A DNA stretch of 52,568 nt, taken from the NCBI GenBank assembly GCA_022786995.1, contig JALFUW010000002.1, positions 1-52,568 of the forward strand. Reading direction: 5' to 3'. The position numbers and the translations under genes were made by a program. This document shows, in pieces, positions 1 to 12,757 of this stretch (position 1 is the first letter of the stretch; each line of letters opens with the position of its first letter). The notes under the pieces were generated by a model. The model was given only the letters and a program-made list of their open reading frames with translations, did not search any database and had not been told where the DNA came from. The DNA is from Clostridiales bacterium (GTDB lineage Bacteria; Bacillota; Clostridia; Oscillospirales; Oscillospiraceae).

Positions 1-49
1 TAATTCGCTACCCTTTCATAGCTGCCAAATGCCGTCCTGGACGGCCCGT

Positions 50-170
50 GGGAGGGGGCTGACCACCCCCTCCCGGAAAGCGGCTTATGTTATTATTATG
101 AAGCACTTTCCCGGTTTGAGCCACGCGTCCAAATCGGGAAAGCCATTTATGGGAGCTTTCATGACTCCCA
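50..170 (+). promoter_or_regulatory. Structured leader upstream of amt: three tandem hairpins
   Basis: Three consecutive stem-loops lie ahead of the ammonium transporter. Stem 1 pairs 50-58 with 66-74 (9 perfect G/C-rich pairs). Stem 2 pairs 106-118 with 130-142 (13 pairs, one G-U). Stem 3 pairs 150-155 with 165-170. None is followed by a T-run, so they are not ordinary terminators; the third ends about 30 nt before the ribosome binding site. They could be a nitrogen-responsive leader, an RNA-stability element or protein-binding sites. The known glnA/glutamine riboswitch core was not recognised. The promoter is not evident and may lie left of the window. Confidence 0.5.
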
Positions 171-210
171 GGGAAAAAGAGAAGAACCAAATTTATAAGG
201 AGGTAAGATT

Positions 211-1929
211 ATGAGTGAAGTATGGAGTGTATGGTATCTGATCGGCGCGGCATTGGTTTTCTGGATGCAGGCTGGCTTTGCAATGGTGGAAGCCGGTTTT
301 ACCAGAGCCAAAAACACCGGCAATATCATCATGAAGAACCTGATGGACTTCTGCATCGGCACGGTTGTGTTTATCCTGATCGGCTTCAGCCTGCTGATGG
401 GTGAGGATTTGTTTGGTTTCATCGGCAAGCCGGGATTCGACCTGTTCACCGCCTACGAAAGCTTCGACTTCTCCAGCTTCGTATTCAACCTGGTGTTCTG
501 CGCCACCACCGCGACCATCGTTTCCGGTGCTATGGCTGAGCGCACCAAGTTCTTGTCCTACTGCGTCTATTCCGGCGTCATTTCCGCACTGATTTACCCC
601 ATTGAGGCCCACTGGATCTGGGGCGGCGGCTGGCTTGCCAGCCTTGGCTTCCATGATTTCGCCGGTTCCTGCGCGATTCACATGGTCGGCGGCATCTCCG
701 CCCTCATTGGCGCGAAGCTGCTGGGCCCCCGTATTGGCAAGTTTATCCATGACGCTTCCGGCAAAATCGTGAAGGTGAACGCATTCCCCGGCCACAGCAT
801 CGCTCTTGGCGCTCTGGGTGTCTTCATTCTCTGGCTGGGCTGGTACGGCTTCAACGGTGCCGCTGCTACTTCCGTGGGTCAGCTGGGTTCCATCTTCCTG
901 ACCACCACCGTTGCTCCCGCCGTTGCCACCGTTGTGTGCATGATTTTTACCTGGGTAAAATATGGTAAGCCCGATGTTTCCATGTGTCTGAACGCTTCTC
1001 TGGCTGGTCTGGTCGCCATCACTGCTGGCTGCGACGTTACCGACTGCCTGGGTGCTACCATCATCGGCGCGGTTGCCGGTGTGCTGGTGGTGTTCGGTGT
1101 GTGGCTGCTTGACCACAAGCTGCACATTGACGATCCTGTTGGTGCCGTTGCCGTCCACTGCCTGAACGGTATCTGGGGCACCATCGCTGTGGGCTTCTTC
1201 GCCACCAGCACCGCTCCCGGCTATGCCGTTGCCAATGCTTCCGGCGAGACCATCGAGGGTCTGTTCTATGGCGGCGGCTTCCAGCTGCTGGGCCTGCAGC
1301 TGCTGGGCTTCGCTTCTGTAGCCCTTTGGACGGTTGTTACTATCACCATTACTTTCCTGGTAATTAAGGCAACCGTTGGTCTGCGCGTTACCAGAGAGGA
1401 AGAAATCACCGGCCTGGACGCAACCGAGCACGGCCTGCCCTCCGCTTACGCCGGTTTCGCCATGCTGCCTGACATGGTAGACGAGGAGGCACCCGTTGTT
1501 GTTACCGGCGATGTGCCCGCCGCCGAGGCGATCCCCGTGAAGAAGATGCCTTCCTTCGAGGATGGCACTACTCCCAAGATGACAAAGGTCGAGATTATCT
1601 GCAAGGAGTCTCGTCTGGAGAATCTGAAGAACGCAATGATGACCATCGGAATTTCCGGCATGACCGTTTCCCACGTCATGGGCTGCGGTGCGCAGAAGGG
1701 TAAGCCCGAATACTACCGTGGTGTTCCTGTGGAAGCCAGCCTGCTTCCCAAGGTACAGGTTGACATTGTGGTCAGTAAGGTTCCCGTCCGTACTGTCATC
1801 GAAACCGCAAAGAAGGTTCTGTACACCGGTCACATTGGTGACGGCAAGATTTTCGTATACGATGTCGAAAATGTTGTGAAGGTTCGTACCGGCGAAGAGG
1901 GCTACGATGCCCTGCAGGATGTAGAATAA
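211..1929 (+). CDS. amt: Ammonium transporter with C-terminal PII signalling domain (Amt-GlnK fusion)
   Basis: A 572-residue inner-membrane ammonium channel fused to its own regulator. Residues 1-415 form the Amt/Rh channel: hydrophobic segments throughout, the HDFAGS motif (D149), and the pore twin histidines H157 (CAIHMVGG) and H316 (VAVHCLNG). After a linker at about 416-456 comes a complete PII domain (about 457-572) with the T-loop motif GCGAQKGKPEYYRG. The tyrosine uridylylated in proteobacterial GlnB (Y51, in the context EYM) is valine here, so control by uridylylation is unlikely; ADP/ATP/2-oxoglutarate binding would be the expected input. The start has a good site (AAGGAGG, 198-204). 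It is the first gene of the nitrogen/nucleotide cluster. Normally PII is a separate protein; fusion puts channel and gate in one chain. Confidence 0.95.
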   Translation: MSEVWSVWYLIGAALVFWMQAGFAMVEAGFTRAKNTGNIIMKNLMDFCIGTVVFILIGFSLLMGEDLFGFIGKPGFDLFTAYESFDFSSFVFNLVFCATTATIVSGAMAERTKFLSYCVYSGVISALIYPIEAHWIWGGGWLASLGFHDFAGSCAIHMVGGISALIGAKLLGPRIGKFIHDASGKIVKVNAFPGHSIALGALGVFILWLGWYGFNGAAATSVGQLGSIFLTTTVAPAVATVVCMIFTWVKYGKPDVSMCLNASLAGLVAITAGCDVTDCLGATIIGAVAGVLVVFGVWLLDHKLHIDDPVGAVAVHCLNGIWGTIAVGFFATSTAPGYAVANASGETIEGLFYGGGFQLLGLQLLGFASVALWTVVTITITFLVIKATVGLRVTREEEITGLDATEHGLPSAYAGFAMLPDMVDEEAPVVVTGDVPAAEAIPVKKMPSFEDGTTPKMTKVEIICKESRLENLKNAMMTIGISGMTVSHVMGCGAQKGKPEYYRGVPVEASLLPKVQVDIVVSKVPVRTVIETAKKVLYTGHIGDGKIFVYDVENVVKVRTGEEGYDALQDVE

Positions 1930-1943
1930 CTAAGAAGATCCAC

Positions 1944-1981
1944 GGGAGAGCCGCAAAATGCGGCTCTCCCACGGGTTGGTT
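1944..1981 (+). terminator. Hairpin between amt and asnB (terminator or attenuator)
   Basis: An 11-bp perfect stem (1944-1954 with 1960-1970, loop AAAAT) sits just after the amt stop. The following T content is weak (GGTTGGTTTT), so it probably terminates partially or protects the upstream message rather than fully separating amt from asnB. Confidence 0.6.
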
Positions 1982-1998
1982 TTAAGGAGGAAACAGAT

Positions 1999-3579
1999 AT
2001 GTGTTCCATTATTGGTTATTGCGGAAAGCCCCTGGACATGGCAGCGTTTCAGAAGGGCTTTGCCAGAACGATCTCCCGCGGCCCCGATGATTCCCGCATT
2101 CTGGATGTGGGTGAGGGCATTCTTGGTTTTCACCGTCTTTCCATCATGGGACTGCACCCCGAAGGAATGCAGCCCTTTACCTTGAATTCCAGCGCCGTAG
2201 TCTGCAACGGCGAAATCTATGGCTTCGAAAAATTCCGCAGCCAGCTGCGTGGAAAATACACCTTCAACAGTGACAGTGATTGCGAGATTCTGCTCCCGCT
2301 GTACTTTGAGTACGGTGTGAAAATGTTCTCCATGCTGGATGCCGAGTACGCCTGCATTCTGTATGACGCAGAGAAGAAGCAGTTCATCGCGGCCCGGGAT
2401 CCTATCGGTATCCGTCCGCTTTATTATGGCTATGATGCTGCCGGAACCATCGTATTTGCCAGTGAGCCCAAAAACCTGATGGGCCTTGTGAAGGAGATTC
2501 TCCCCTTCCCTCCCGGTCACTACTATGCCGATGGCAAGTTCGTCTGCTACAATGATATTGCCGCAGTGGATTCCTACTGCCATGACGATCTGGAAACGGT
2601 CTGCAAGAACATCCACGACAAACTGGTTGCCGGTGTTCAGAAGCGTCTGGTGGCGGATGCCAAGGTTGGCTTCCTGCTCAGCGGCGGTCTGGATTCCTCG
2701 CTGGTGTGCGCCATTGCCGCCCGGGAAAGCCAAAAGCCCATCAAAACCTACGCCATCGGCATGACCGGTGATGCCATTGACCTGAAATACGCCAAGCAGG
2801 TAGCGGATTATATCGGCAGCGACCACACAGAAGTAATCATTTCTAAAGAAAAAGTGTTGCAGGCGCTGGAAAATGTGATAGAATTACTGGGGACATTCGA
2901 TATCACGACCATTCGTGCCAGCATCGGTATGTATCTGGTGTGCAAGTACATCCATGAAAACACGGATATTCGTGTGCTGCTGACCGGTGAAATTTCCGAC
3001 GAGCTGTTTGGCTATAAGTACACCGACTTCGCTCCTTCCGCCGAAGCATTTCAGGCAGAAGCCCAGAAGCGGATCCGGGAGCTGCATATGTATGATGTGC
3101 TCCGTGCAGACCGCTGCATCAGTGTCAACTCTCTGGAAGCCCGTGTCCCCTTCGGTGATCTGGATTTTGTCAAATACGTCATGTCCATTGACCCGGAGAT
3201 GAAACTCAACAGGTACAATAAGGGTAAGTACCTGCTTCGCCATGCCTTCGAGGAGGGCGGCTATCTTCCCCACGATATTCTGTGGCGGGAGAAGGCGGCA
3301 TTCTCCGATGCCGTGGGTCACTCCATGGTGGATTACCTGAAGGAGTACGCGGAATCCTGCTATACACAGGATGAGTTCGAACTGAAGCGTCAGAAATACA
3401 CTCACGCTCAGCCCTTTACCAAGGAATCGCTGCTATACCGTGAAATCTTCGAGAAATACTACCCCGGTCAAGGTCAGATGATCGTCGATTTCTGGATGCC
3501 GAATAAGGCGTGGGAGGGCTGCAATGTCAGCGATCCTTCCGCCCGGGTTCTGTCCAACTACGGTGACAGCGGAAAATAA
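1999..3579 (+). CDS. asnB: Asparagine synthetase B (glutamine-hydrolysing)
   Basis: 526 residues, close to the length of E. coli AsnB (554). It makes asparagine from aspartate, ATP and glutamine. The N-terminal glutaminase domain starts with the Cys2 nucleophile (MCSIIGYC), so the initiating Met must be removed. The C-terminal synthetase domain carries the ATP-pyrophosphatase P-loop SGGLDSS at about residue 228. Start chosen by Cys2 and a strong AAGGAGG site at 1984-1990. It follows amt by 69 bp and precedes purC by 17 bp on the same strand, placing it in the ammonium/glutamine-use cluster. A second, longer asparagine synthetase lies at 17471-19282; the two differ in length and sequence and are paralogues, not duplicates. 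Confidence 0.93.
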   Translation: MCSIIGYCGKPLDMAAFQKGFARTISRGPDDSRILDVGEGILGFHRLSIMGLHPEGMQPFTLNSSAVVCNGEIYGFEKFRSQLRGKYTFNSDSDCEILLPLYFEYGVKMFSMLDAEYACILYDAEKKQFIAARDPIGIRPLYYGYDAAGTIVFASEPKNLMGLVKEILPFPPGHYYADGKFVCYNDIAAVDSYCHDDLETVCKNIHDKLVAGVQKRLVADAKVGFLLSGGLDSSLVCAIAARESQKPIKTYAIGMTGDAIDLKYAKQVADYIGSDHTEVIISKEKVLQALENVIELLGTFDITTIRASIGMYLVCKYIHENTDIRVLLTGEISDELFGYKYTDFAPSAEAFQAEAQKRIRELHMYDVLRADRCISVNSLEARVPFGDLDFVKYVMSIDPEMKLNRYNKGKYLLRHAFEEGGYLPHDILWREKAAFSDAVGHSMVDYLKEYAESCYTQDEFELKRQKYTHAQPFTKESLLYREIFEKYYPGQGQMIVDFWMPNKAWEGCNVSDPSARVLSNYGDSGK

Positions 3580-3596
3580 TTAGGAGGAACTAAGAA

Positions 3597-4310
3597 ATGG
3601 AACAGAAAGAGCAGCTATACGAAGGGAAGGCAAAGAAGGTTTTTGCCACCGATGACCCCGAGCTTCTGATCGTGGCGTACAAGGACGATGCCACCGCGTT
3701 CAATGGCCTGAAAAAGGGCACCATTGTGGGTAAGGGTGTCATCAACAACAAAATGAGCAACCGTCTGATGGCTATGCTGGAAAAGAATGGCATTCCTACC
3801 CACTATGTAAAGGAACTCAGTGATCGGGAGACGCTGGTCAAGAAGGTCAGCATTGTCCCCCTGGAGGTTATTGTCCGCAATATCTCCGCCGGCTCCTTTG
3901 CCAAGCACTACGGTGTCGAGGAAGGGATTGTATTTGACCAGCCCACAGTGGAGTATTCCTATAAGAATGACGCTCTCGGTGATCCCCTGCTGAATACCAG
4001 CCACGCGCTGGCACTGAAGCTGGCTACCGCCGAGGAAATCGAAACCATCCGCACCTATGCTCTGCGCATTGATGAGCTGCTGAAGGCTTTCTGGAAGACC
4101 TGCGGCGTAACGCTGGTGGACTTCAAACTGGAGTTCGGCCGCCTCAGCGACGGAAGTATCGTGCTGGCTGATGAAATCAGCCCTGACACCTGCCGTCTTT
4201 GGGACGCAGCTACCGGCGAGAAGCTGGATAAAGACCGTTTCCGCCGGGATCTGGGCGGTGTGGAGGAGGCTTACGCCGAAATCATGCACCGGCTGGAAGA
4301 GCACCTGTAA
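3597..4310 (+). CDS. purC: Phosphoribosylaminoimidazole-succinocarboxamide synthase
   Basis: 237 residues, the usual size of stand-alone bacterial SAICAR synthetase. It condenses CAIR with aspartate using ATP (purine step 8). Family features seen: N-terminal [28 protein letters not shown], and the LVDFKLEFG and [14 protein letters not shown] motifs of the active site. RBS AGGAGG ends 10 nt before the ATG. Gap of 17 bp after asnB and 12 bp before purA, so co-transcribed. The product feeds purB at 5610. Cytosolic. Confidence 0.96.
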   Translation: MEQKEQLYEGKAKKVFATDDPELLIVAYKDDATAFNGLKKGTIVGKGVINNKMSNRLMAMLEKNGIPTHYVKELSDRETLVKKVSIVPLEVIVRNISAGSFAKHYGVEEGIVFDQPTVEYSYKNDALGDPLLNTSHALALKLATAEEIETIRTYALRIDELLKAFWKTCGVTLVDFKLEFGRLSDGSIVLADEISPDTCRLWDAATGEKLDKDRFRRDLGGVEEAYAEIMHRLEEHL

Positions 4311-4322
4311 GGAGGTACCAAA

Positions 4323-5597
4323 ATGGCTAATTCTGCGATTGTTGGCATCAACTGGGGCGATGAAGGAAAGGGCCGGATGGTTGACCTCCTGACTGACCAT
4401 TATGACGTAGTCGTCCGTTATCAGGGCGGCGGCAACGCCGGTCACACCGTTGTAAATGATCTTGGCAAGTTCGCCCTGCACCTGCTCCCTTCCGGCATTT
4501 TCCGCAAGGATGTTGTGAATATTCTGGGCAACGGCGTAGCGCTTGACCCGGAAAACCTTTGGAAGGAGATTGAGGACGTCACCAGTAAGGGTGTTTCCAT
4601 TACGCCGGAAAACCTGAAAATCAGCGACCGTGCTTCCCTGCTGCTGCCCTGGCACCGGGAACTGGACGGACTGGAAGAAGCACGTCTGGCAGACAAGAAA
4701 TACGGCTCCACAAAACAGGGCATCGCTCCCTTCTATTCTGACAAGTATCAGAAGAAGACCATTCTTGCCGGTGAACTGCTGTACCCCGAGCATCTGCGTG
4801 AACACCTGAGGGATTTGATGGAGTGGAAGAACCTGACTCTGACCCGGGTGTACGGTGCCAAGCCTGTCACCATGGAAGACCTGGAGGTCTGGATCGACGT
4901 TTTCTGCAACAAGATCAAGCCCTTTATCTGCGACACCGGCGCGTTCCTTCGGAAGGCGCAGACAGAAGGAAAGCAGATTCTGTTCGAGGCTCAGCTTGGT
5001 GCGCTCCGTGATCTGGACTACGGCATCTACCCCTACACCACCTCCTCCAACGCCATTGCGGCCTACGCCCCGGTTGGTTCCGGCCTGCCGTCTGCGAAAA
5101 TTGACGAGGTCATCGGCGTGGTCAAAGCCTACTCCACCTGCGTCGGCGAAGGCCCCTTTGTGTGTGAGATGTTTGGTGACGAAGCCGAGGAACTGCGCAA
5201 GGCAGGCTTCGAGTACGGCGCGAAAACCGGCCGTCCCCGCCGTGTCGGCCCCATCGATATCGTCGCTACCCGCTACGGCATCCATGTGCAGGCGGCTACC
5301 AATGTGGCGCTGACAAAGCTGGATGTTCTGAGCTATCTGGATAAGATTCCTGTCTGCACCCACTACACCATCGATGGTCAGATTACCGATGAATTTCCCT
5401 TCCCTTCCCTGCTGAACGACGCCAAGCCCGTCATCGAATACATGGACGGCTGGAAGTGCGACATTTCCGGCGTGCGGAACTGGGAGGATCTGCCGGAGGC
5501 AGCCCGGAAATATGTGGAGTTCATTGAGCAGAATATCGACTGTCACATCGGCTATGTCTCCGTTGGTCCCGAGAGAGACAGCATCATTATTCGTTAA
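4323..5597 (+). CDS. purA: Adenylosuccinate synthetase
   Basis: 424 residues, full length. It joins IMP and aspartate with GTP to give adenylosuccinate, the first committed AMP step. The N-terminal GTP-binding loop NWGDEGKGRMVD and the GGGNAGHTV motif contain the catalytic Asp and His; the C-terminal half has the KTGRPRRVGPID region. RBS GGAGG at 4311-4315. It lies 12 bp after purC and 12 bp before purB, so consecutive AMP-branch steps are adjacent. Confidence 0.96.
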   Translation: MANSAIVGINWGDEGKGRMVDLLTDHYDVVVRYQGGGNAGHTVVNDLGKFALHLLPSGIFRKDVVNILGNGVALDPENLWKEIEDVTSKGVSITPENLKISDRASLLLPWHRELDGLEEARLADKKYGSTKQGIAPFYSDKYQKKTILAGELLYPEHLREHLRDLMEWKNLTLTRVYGAKPVTMEDLEVWIDVFCNKIKPFICDTGAFLRKAQTEGKQILFEAQLGALRDLDYGIYPYTTSSNAIAAYAPVGSGLPSAKIDEVIGVVKAYSTCVGEGPFVCEMFGDEAEELRKAGFEYGAKTGRPRRVGPIDIVATRYGIHVQAATNVALTKLDVLSYLDKIPVCTHYTIDGQITDEFPFPSLLNDAKPVIEYMDGWKCDISGVRNWEDLPEAARKYVEFIEQNIDCHIGYVSVGPERDSIIIR

Positions 5598-5609
5598 GGA
5601 GAAACAGAA

Positions 5610-7025
5610 ATGACCGACAAATACGAGTCCCCGCTTAGTTCCCGCTATGCCTCGGAGTACATGCTGAAGCTGTTCTCCATGGATACCCGGATTCAGACAT
5701 GGCGCAAGCTCTGGGTCTCCTTGGCGAAGGCGGAGATGGAGCTGGGCCTGCCTGTTACGGCCCAGCAGGTTGCCCAGCTGGAAGCCCATATTACCGATAT
5801 CGACTATGAATGCGCGGCAGCCCGAGAAAAGGAAGTGCGCCACGATGTAATGGCTCATGTCTACGCCTACGGCAAGGTCGCGCCGGAGGCCGCCGGCATC
5901 ATTCATTTGGGCGCTACCAGCTGCTATGTTACCGATAACGCGGATATTGTCATTTACCGCGATGGACTGAAATATCTGCGTGGCGAGCTTCTCAAGGTCA
6001 TCGCGAATCTGGCAGAATTCGCGGGCTGCTACAAGGCCATGCCTACCCTTGGCTACACCCACTATCAGCCCGCACAGCTGGTCACTGTGGGCAAGCGGGC
6101 AACCCTCTGGATGCAGGATCTTCTGGCCGATCTGGAAGAACTGGATTTTGTTTTGGATACCATGAAATTCCTCGGCTGCCGGGGCACTACCGGCACTGAG
6201 GCAAGCTTCCTGGAACTCTTTGGCGGCGATACCGGGAAGATTGATGAAATGAACAAGAAAATCAGCGCGGACTTTGGATTCAGCAAATGCTTCAGCGTCT
6301 GCGGTCAGACCTATCCCCGGAAGCTGGACAGCCGAATCCTCAATGTCCTGTCCTCCATTGCCCAGAGCTGCTATCGGATGGCGAATGACATCCGGCTTTT
6401 GCAGCACGACCGTCAGGTGGAAGAACCCTTTGAGAAGAACCAGATCGGTTCCTCTGCCATGGCATATAAGCGTAATCCTATGCGCTCTGAGCGGATTTGC
6501 TCTCTGTCCCGTTATCTGATGGCGGATGCTTTGAACGCCCCCATGACCGCCTCCACCCAGTGGCTGGAGCGTACGCTGGACGATTCTGCCAACCGCCGTA
6601 TCTCCCTGCCCGAGGGCTTCCTCTGCGCCGATGCCGTTCTGCGGCTGGCCCAGAATGTGACCAACGGTCTGCACGTCAACGAAAAGATCGTGGAGAAGAC
6701 CGTGCGGGAATATCTGCCCTTTATCGCCACGGAAAATCTGATGATGGAAGGCGTGAAGCACGGTGGCAATCGTCAGGAGCTGCACGAGATCATCCGCAGC
6801 TGCTCCATGGATGCCACCGCAAAGATGAAGAACGGCGAAAGCTGGGATCTTCTGAGCGATCTGGCCCAGCACAAGGAGTTCGGCATGACCAAGGAGGAAA
6901 TGGATGCCGTCATGGATCCTTCCCTCTACACTGGCCGGTGCGCTGAGCAGGTGGAACGCTTCCTTGCAGAGGTCAAACCGCTGCTTACTGACGTATCCAG
7001 ATCGGATACGGAAATCAACCTGTAA
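5610..7025 (+). CDS. purB: Adenylosuccinate lyase
   Basis: 471 residues of the fumarase/aspartase superfamily. It eliminates fumarate from SAICAR (the purC product after condensation) and from adenylosuccinate (the purA product), so it serves both neighbours. The superfamily signature is present as [15 protein letters not shown] at about residue 284, and the [10 protein letters not shown] and GYTHYQPAQ substrate segments are intact. RBS AAGGAGAAA; 12-bp gap after purA, 13-bp gap before guaA. Confidence 0.95.
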   Translation: MTDKYESPLSSRYASEYMLKLFSMDTRIQTWRKLWVSLAKAEMELGLPVTAQQVAQLEAHITDIDYECAAAREKEVRHDVMAHVYAYGKVAPEAAGIIHLGATSCYVTDNADIVIYRDGLKYLRGELLKVIANLAEFAGCYKAMPTLGYTHYQPAQLVTVGKRATLWMQDLLADLEELDFVLDTMKFLGCRGTTGTEASFLELFGGDTGKIDEMNKKISADFGFSKCFSVCGQTYPRKLDSRILNVLSSIAQSCYRMANDIRLLQHDRQVEEPFEKNQIGSSAMAYKRNPMRSERICSLSRYLMADALNAPMTASTQWLERTLDDSANRRISLPEGFLCADAVLRLAQNVTNGLHVNEKIVEKTVREYLPFIATENLMMEGVKHGGNRQELHEIIRSCSMDATAKMKNGESWDLLSDLAQHKEFGMTKEEMDAVMDPSLYTGRCAEQVERFLAEVKPLLTDVSRSDTEINL

Positions 7026-7038
7026 CAGGAGACAGAAT

Positions 7039-8589
7039 ATGGAAGAAAAGATACTGGTGCTGGATTTCGGCGGACAGTACAACCAGCTCATTGCCCGGCG
7101 CGTCCGGGAACAGAACGTCTACTGCGAGATCAAGCCCTACACCATGACCATGGAGGAGATCCGCGAATTCGCACCCATGGGCATCATTTTCACCGGCGGT
7201 CCCAACAGCGTTTATCTGGAAGAATCTCCCCATGTGAACCCGGAAATCTTCCGACTGGGTGTACCCATCCTGGGTATCTGCTACGGATGTCAGCTCATGG
7301 CTCATACTCTGGGTGGTCTGGTGACGGCGGCACAGGAGGATACCGCAAGAGAATACGGCAAAACACCTACCTATTATGACACCAGCTGCAGGCTTTTCAA
7401 AGGAATTCCGAATCAGGCGATTTCTTGGATGAGCCACGGCGATTATATGGCCAAAGTACCTGATGGCTTTGCGTTGGTCGCCCATACGGATGCCTGCCCC
7501 AACGCCGCCATTGCCGATGAGGCTCGGGGCTTCTACGGTGTGCAGTTCCACCCTGAGGTAAACCACACCCAGTATGGTGACCAGATCCTGCGTAATTTCC
7601 TCTACGAGGTCTGCGGTGCCAAGGGCACCTGGACCATGGGGGACTTTTGCAAAAATACGGTCGCTGAGCTGCGGCAGACCATCGGCCCCAAGGGCCGGGT
7701 GCTGCTGGCTCTGTCCGGCGGTGTGGATTCCTCTGTGCTGGCAGCGCTTCTTGCAGAAGCAGTTGGTGATCGGCTGACGGCTGTCTTTGTGGATCACGGC
7801 TGTATGCGCAAAAATGAGGGCAACGAGGTGGAAGCCGCTTTCAAAAAATGGAATATCCAATTTGTCCGGGTGAACGCTCAGCAGCGGTTTCTGGACAAGC
7901 TGAAAGGCGTGGAAGATCCCCAGCGCAAGCGGCAGATCATTGGCGCCGAGTTCGGCTATGTGTTCCTGGACGAAGCCATGAAATTCGGTATTACCAAAGA
8001 GGATTTCTTTGCTCAGGGCACCATTTACCCGGATGTCATTGAGTCCGGCGCCGGAGATGCCGATGTAATCAAGAGCCACCACAATAAGCTTTTGCCCCGG
8101 GAGGTCATCGAGCAGTTCCAGGCGGTTCTGGAGCCGCTGGATCACCTGTTCAAGGACGAAATCCGGCTGCTTGGCAAGGAACTTGGCCTACCAGACTATC
8201 TGGTCTACCGCCAGCCCTTCCCCGGCCCGGGTTTGGCCATCCGTATTCTGGGGGATGTTACTGAGGAAAAGCTGGATATTCTCCGGGAGGCGGACTTCAT
8301 CTTCCGGGAAGAAATTACCAAAGCAAATCTTGTAGACATGTGCAGCCAATACTTTGCGGTACTGACCAATGCCAAAAGTGTCGGCGTTATGGGTGACGGG
8401 CGGACGTACGAGAACGTTCTGGCTCTGCGCAGCGTTACCACCAAGGACTTTATGACCGCGGAATGGACCCGCATTCCCTATGAGGTTCTGGATCGGGTAT
8501 CCGTTCGTATCGTCAACGAAGTGCCCCGGATTAACCGCATTGTCTACGACATTACCAGCAAGCCCCCTGCAACTGTGGAATGGGAATAA
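7039..8589 (+). CDS. guaA: GMP synthase (glutamine-hydrolysing)
   Basis: 516 residues, full length. It converts XMP to GMP using glutamine and ATP. The N-terminal class I amidotransferase domain (about 1-190) has the [14 protein letters not shown] start and the nucleophile elbow GICYGCQ; the His-Glu pair is in QFHPEV. The ATP-pyrophosphatase domain contains [14 protein letters not shown]; the C-terminal dimerisation domain ends [16 protein letters not shown]. An in-frame ATG upstream at 6904 lies inside purB and is not used; the start at 7039 follows an AGGAGA site. The IMP dehydrogenase supplying XMP is not in the window. Confidence 0.96.
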   Translation: MEEKILVLDFGGQYNQLIARRVREQNVYCEIKPYTMTMEEIREFAPMGIIFTGGPNSVYLEESPHVNPEIFRLGVPILGICYGCQLMAHTLGGLVTAAQEDTAREYGKTPTYYDTSCRLFKGIPNQAISWMSHGDYMAKVPDGFALVAHTDACPNAAIADEARGFYGVQFHPEVNHTQYGDQILRNFLYEVCGAKGTWTMGDFCKNTVAELRQTIGPKGRVLLALSGGVDSSVLAALLAEAVGDRLTAVFVDHGCMRKNEGNEVEAAFKKWNIQFVRVNAQQRFLDKLKGVEDPQRKRQIIGAEFGYVFLDEAMKFGITKEDFFAQGTIYPDVIESGAGDADVIKSHHNKLLPREVIEQFQAVLEPLDHLFKDEIRLLGKELGLPDYLVYRQPFPGPGLAIRILGDVTEEKLDILREADFIFREEITKANLVDMCSQYFAVLTNAKSVGVMGDGRTYENVLALRSVTTKDFMTAEWTRIPYEVLDRVSVRIVNEVPRINRIVYDITSKPPATVEWE

Positions 8590-11662
<3,073 letters not shown>

Positions 11663-11666
<4 letters not shown>

Positions 11667-12757
11667 TTCACCAATGTGACAGGAAAATCATTTTGCAGGA
11701 CGGCACCGAGTTTTATGGTTACGGCTTTGGTGCTTCCGGCGAGTGCACAGCGGAGATTGTCTTCAATACCTCCATGGTGGGATATCAGGAAATTCTGTCC
11801 GACCCTTCCTATACCGGCCAGGCTATTGTTATGACCTATCCGCTGATTGGCAACTACGGTATGTGTGAGGAAGACTATGAGTCCCTCCATCCAACGGCAA
11901 GCGCCATGATTGTGCGGGAATACAACGATGAGCCGTCCAATTTCCGAGCCGCTGTGACCCTAGGACAGATCATGGAAAAGAACGGCATCATCGGCATCGC
12001 CGGTGTGGATACCCGCAAGCTGACCAAGTATATCCGTGACAAAGGTACCTGCAAGGTGCTGATTACGGACGCCTCCACCCCCAATCTTGTAGCTTTGGCC
12101 CATTTGCAGTCCTTGATTCTGCCCAACGATCAGGTCCCACGGGTCAGCACCAAGCAGCCGTACTTCTCTCCGGCTGAGCAGAAAAAATACCATGTGGCAG
12201 CCATCGATTGCGGCATGAAGCAGAATATTGTCCGGTGCCTCAACGGCTGGGGCTGTGATGTTACGGTTTTTCCGTGGAATACCACTGTCGATGAAATCAA
12301 CGCGATTGCGCCTGACGGCGTGTTTCTGTCTAACGGCCCCGGCAACCCGGAGGACGTGCAGTGCGTGATAGGGCTGGTGCGGCAGCTGAGAGGCAGGTAC
12401 CCAATATTCGGAATCTGCCTGGGCCATCAGATTATTGCACTGGCCTACGGTGCCAAAACCTATAAACTGAAATTCGGTCACCGCGGCGGCAACCACCCGG
12501 TTAAGAATCTGAAGACCGGGAAGGTGGAAATCACCTCCCAGAACCATTCCTATGCGGTAGACATCGCTAGTCTGGGTAATACGCCCCTGACGGCAACCCA
12601 TATAAACCTTTTGGACAACACCGTGGAGGGGCTGGAATGTGCCAACGACCGGGTGTTCAGCGTACAGTACCACCCGGAAAGCGCCCCCGGCCCCCAGGAC
12701 AGCGATTACCTGTTCGGGCAGTTCATTGCGATGATGGAGGAAGCCAGACATGCCTAA
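11663..12757 (+). CDS. carA: Carbamoyl-phosphate synthase small (glutaminase) subunit
   Basis: 364 residues. It hydrolyses glutamine and channels ammonia to CarB. Start set at the ATG overlapping the purF stop (ATGA); the first residues are [14 protein letters not shown]. The N-terminal CPSase small domain is followed by a class I amidotransferase domain with GICLGHQ (nucleophile Cys) and QYHPES (His-Glu). The reading frame stays open upstream into purF, but those extra 41 residues show no resemblance to CarA. Overlap of 8 bp with carB. Confidence 0.95.

Noticed and set aside
1..210. Glutamine (glnA-type) riboswitch ahead of amt
   Set aside because: The hairpins are real, but the conserved core sequence of that riboswitch was not found.
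1930..1998. T-box leader ahead of asnB
   Set aside because: Only one 11-bp hairpin in 69 bp; no T-box sequence or specifier loop.
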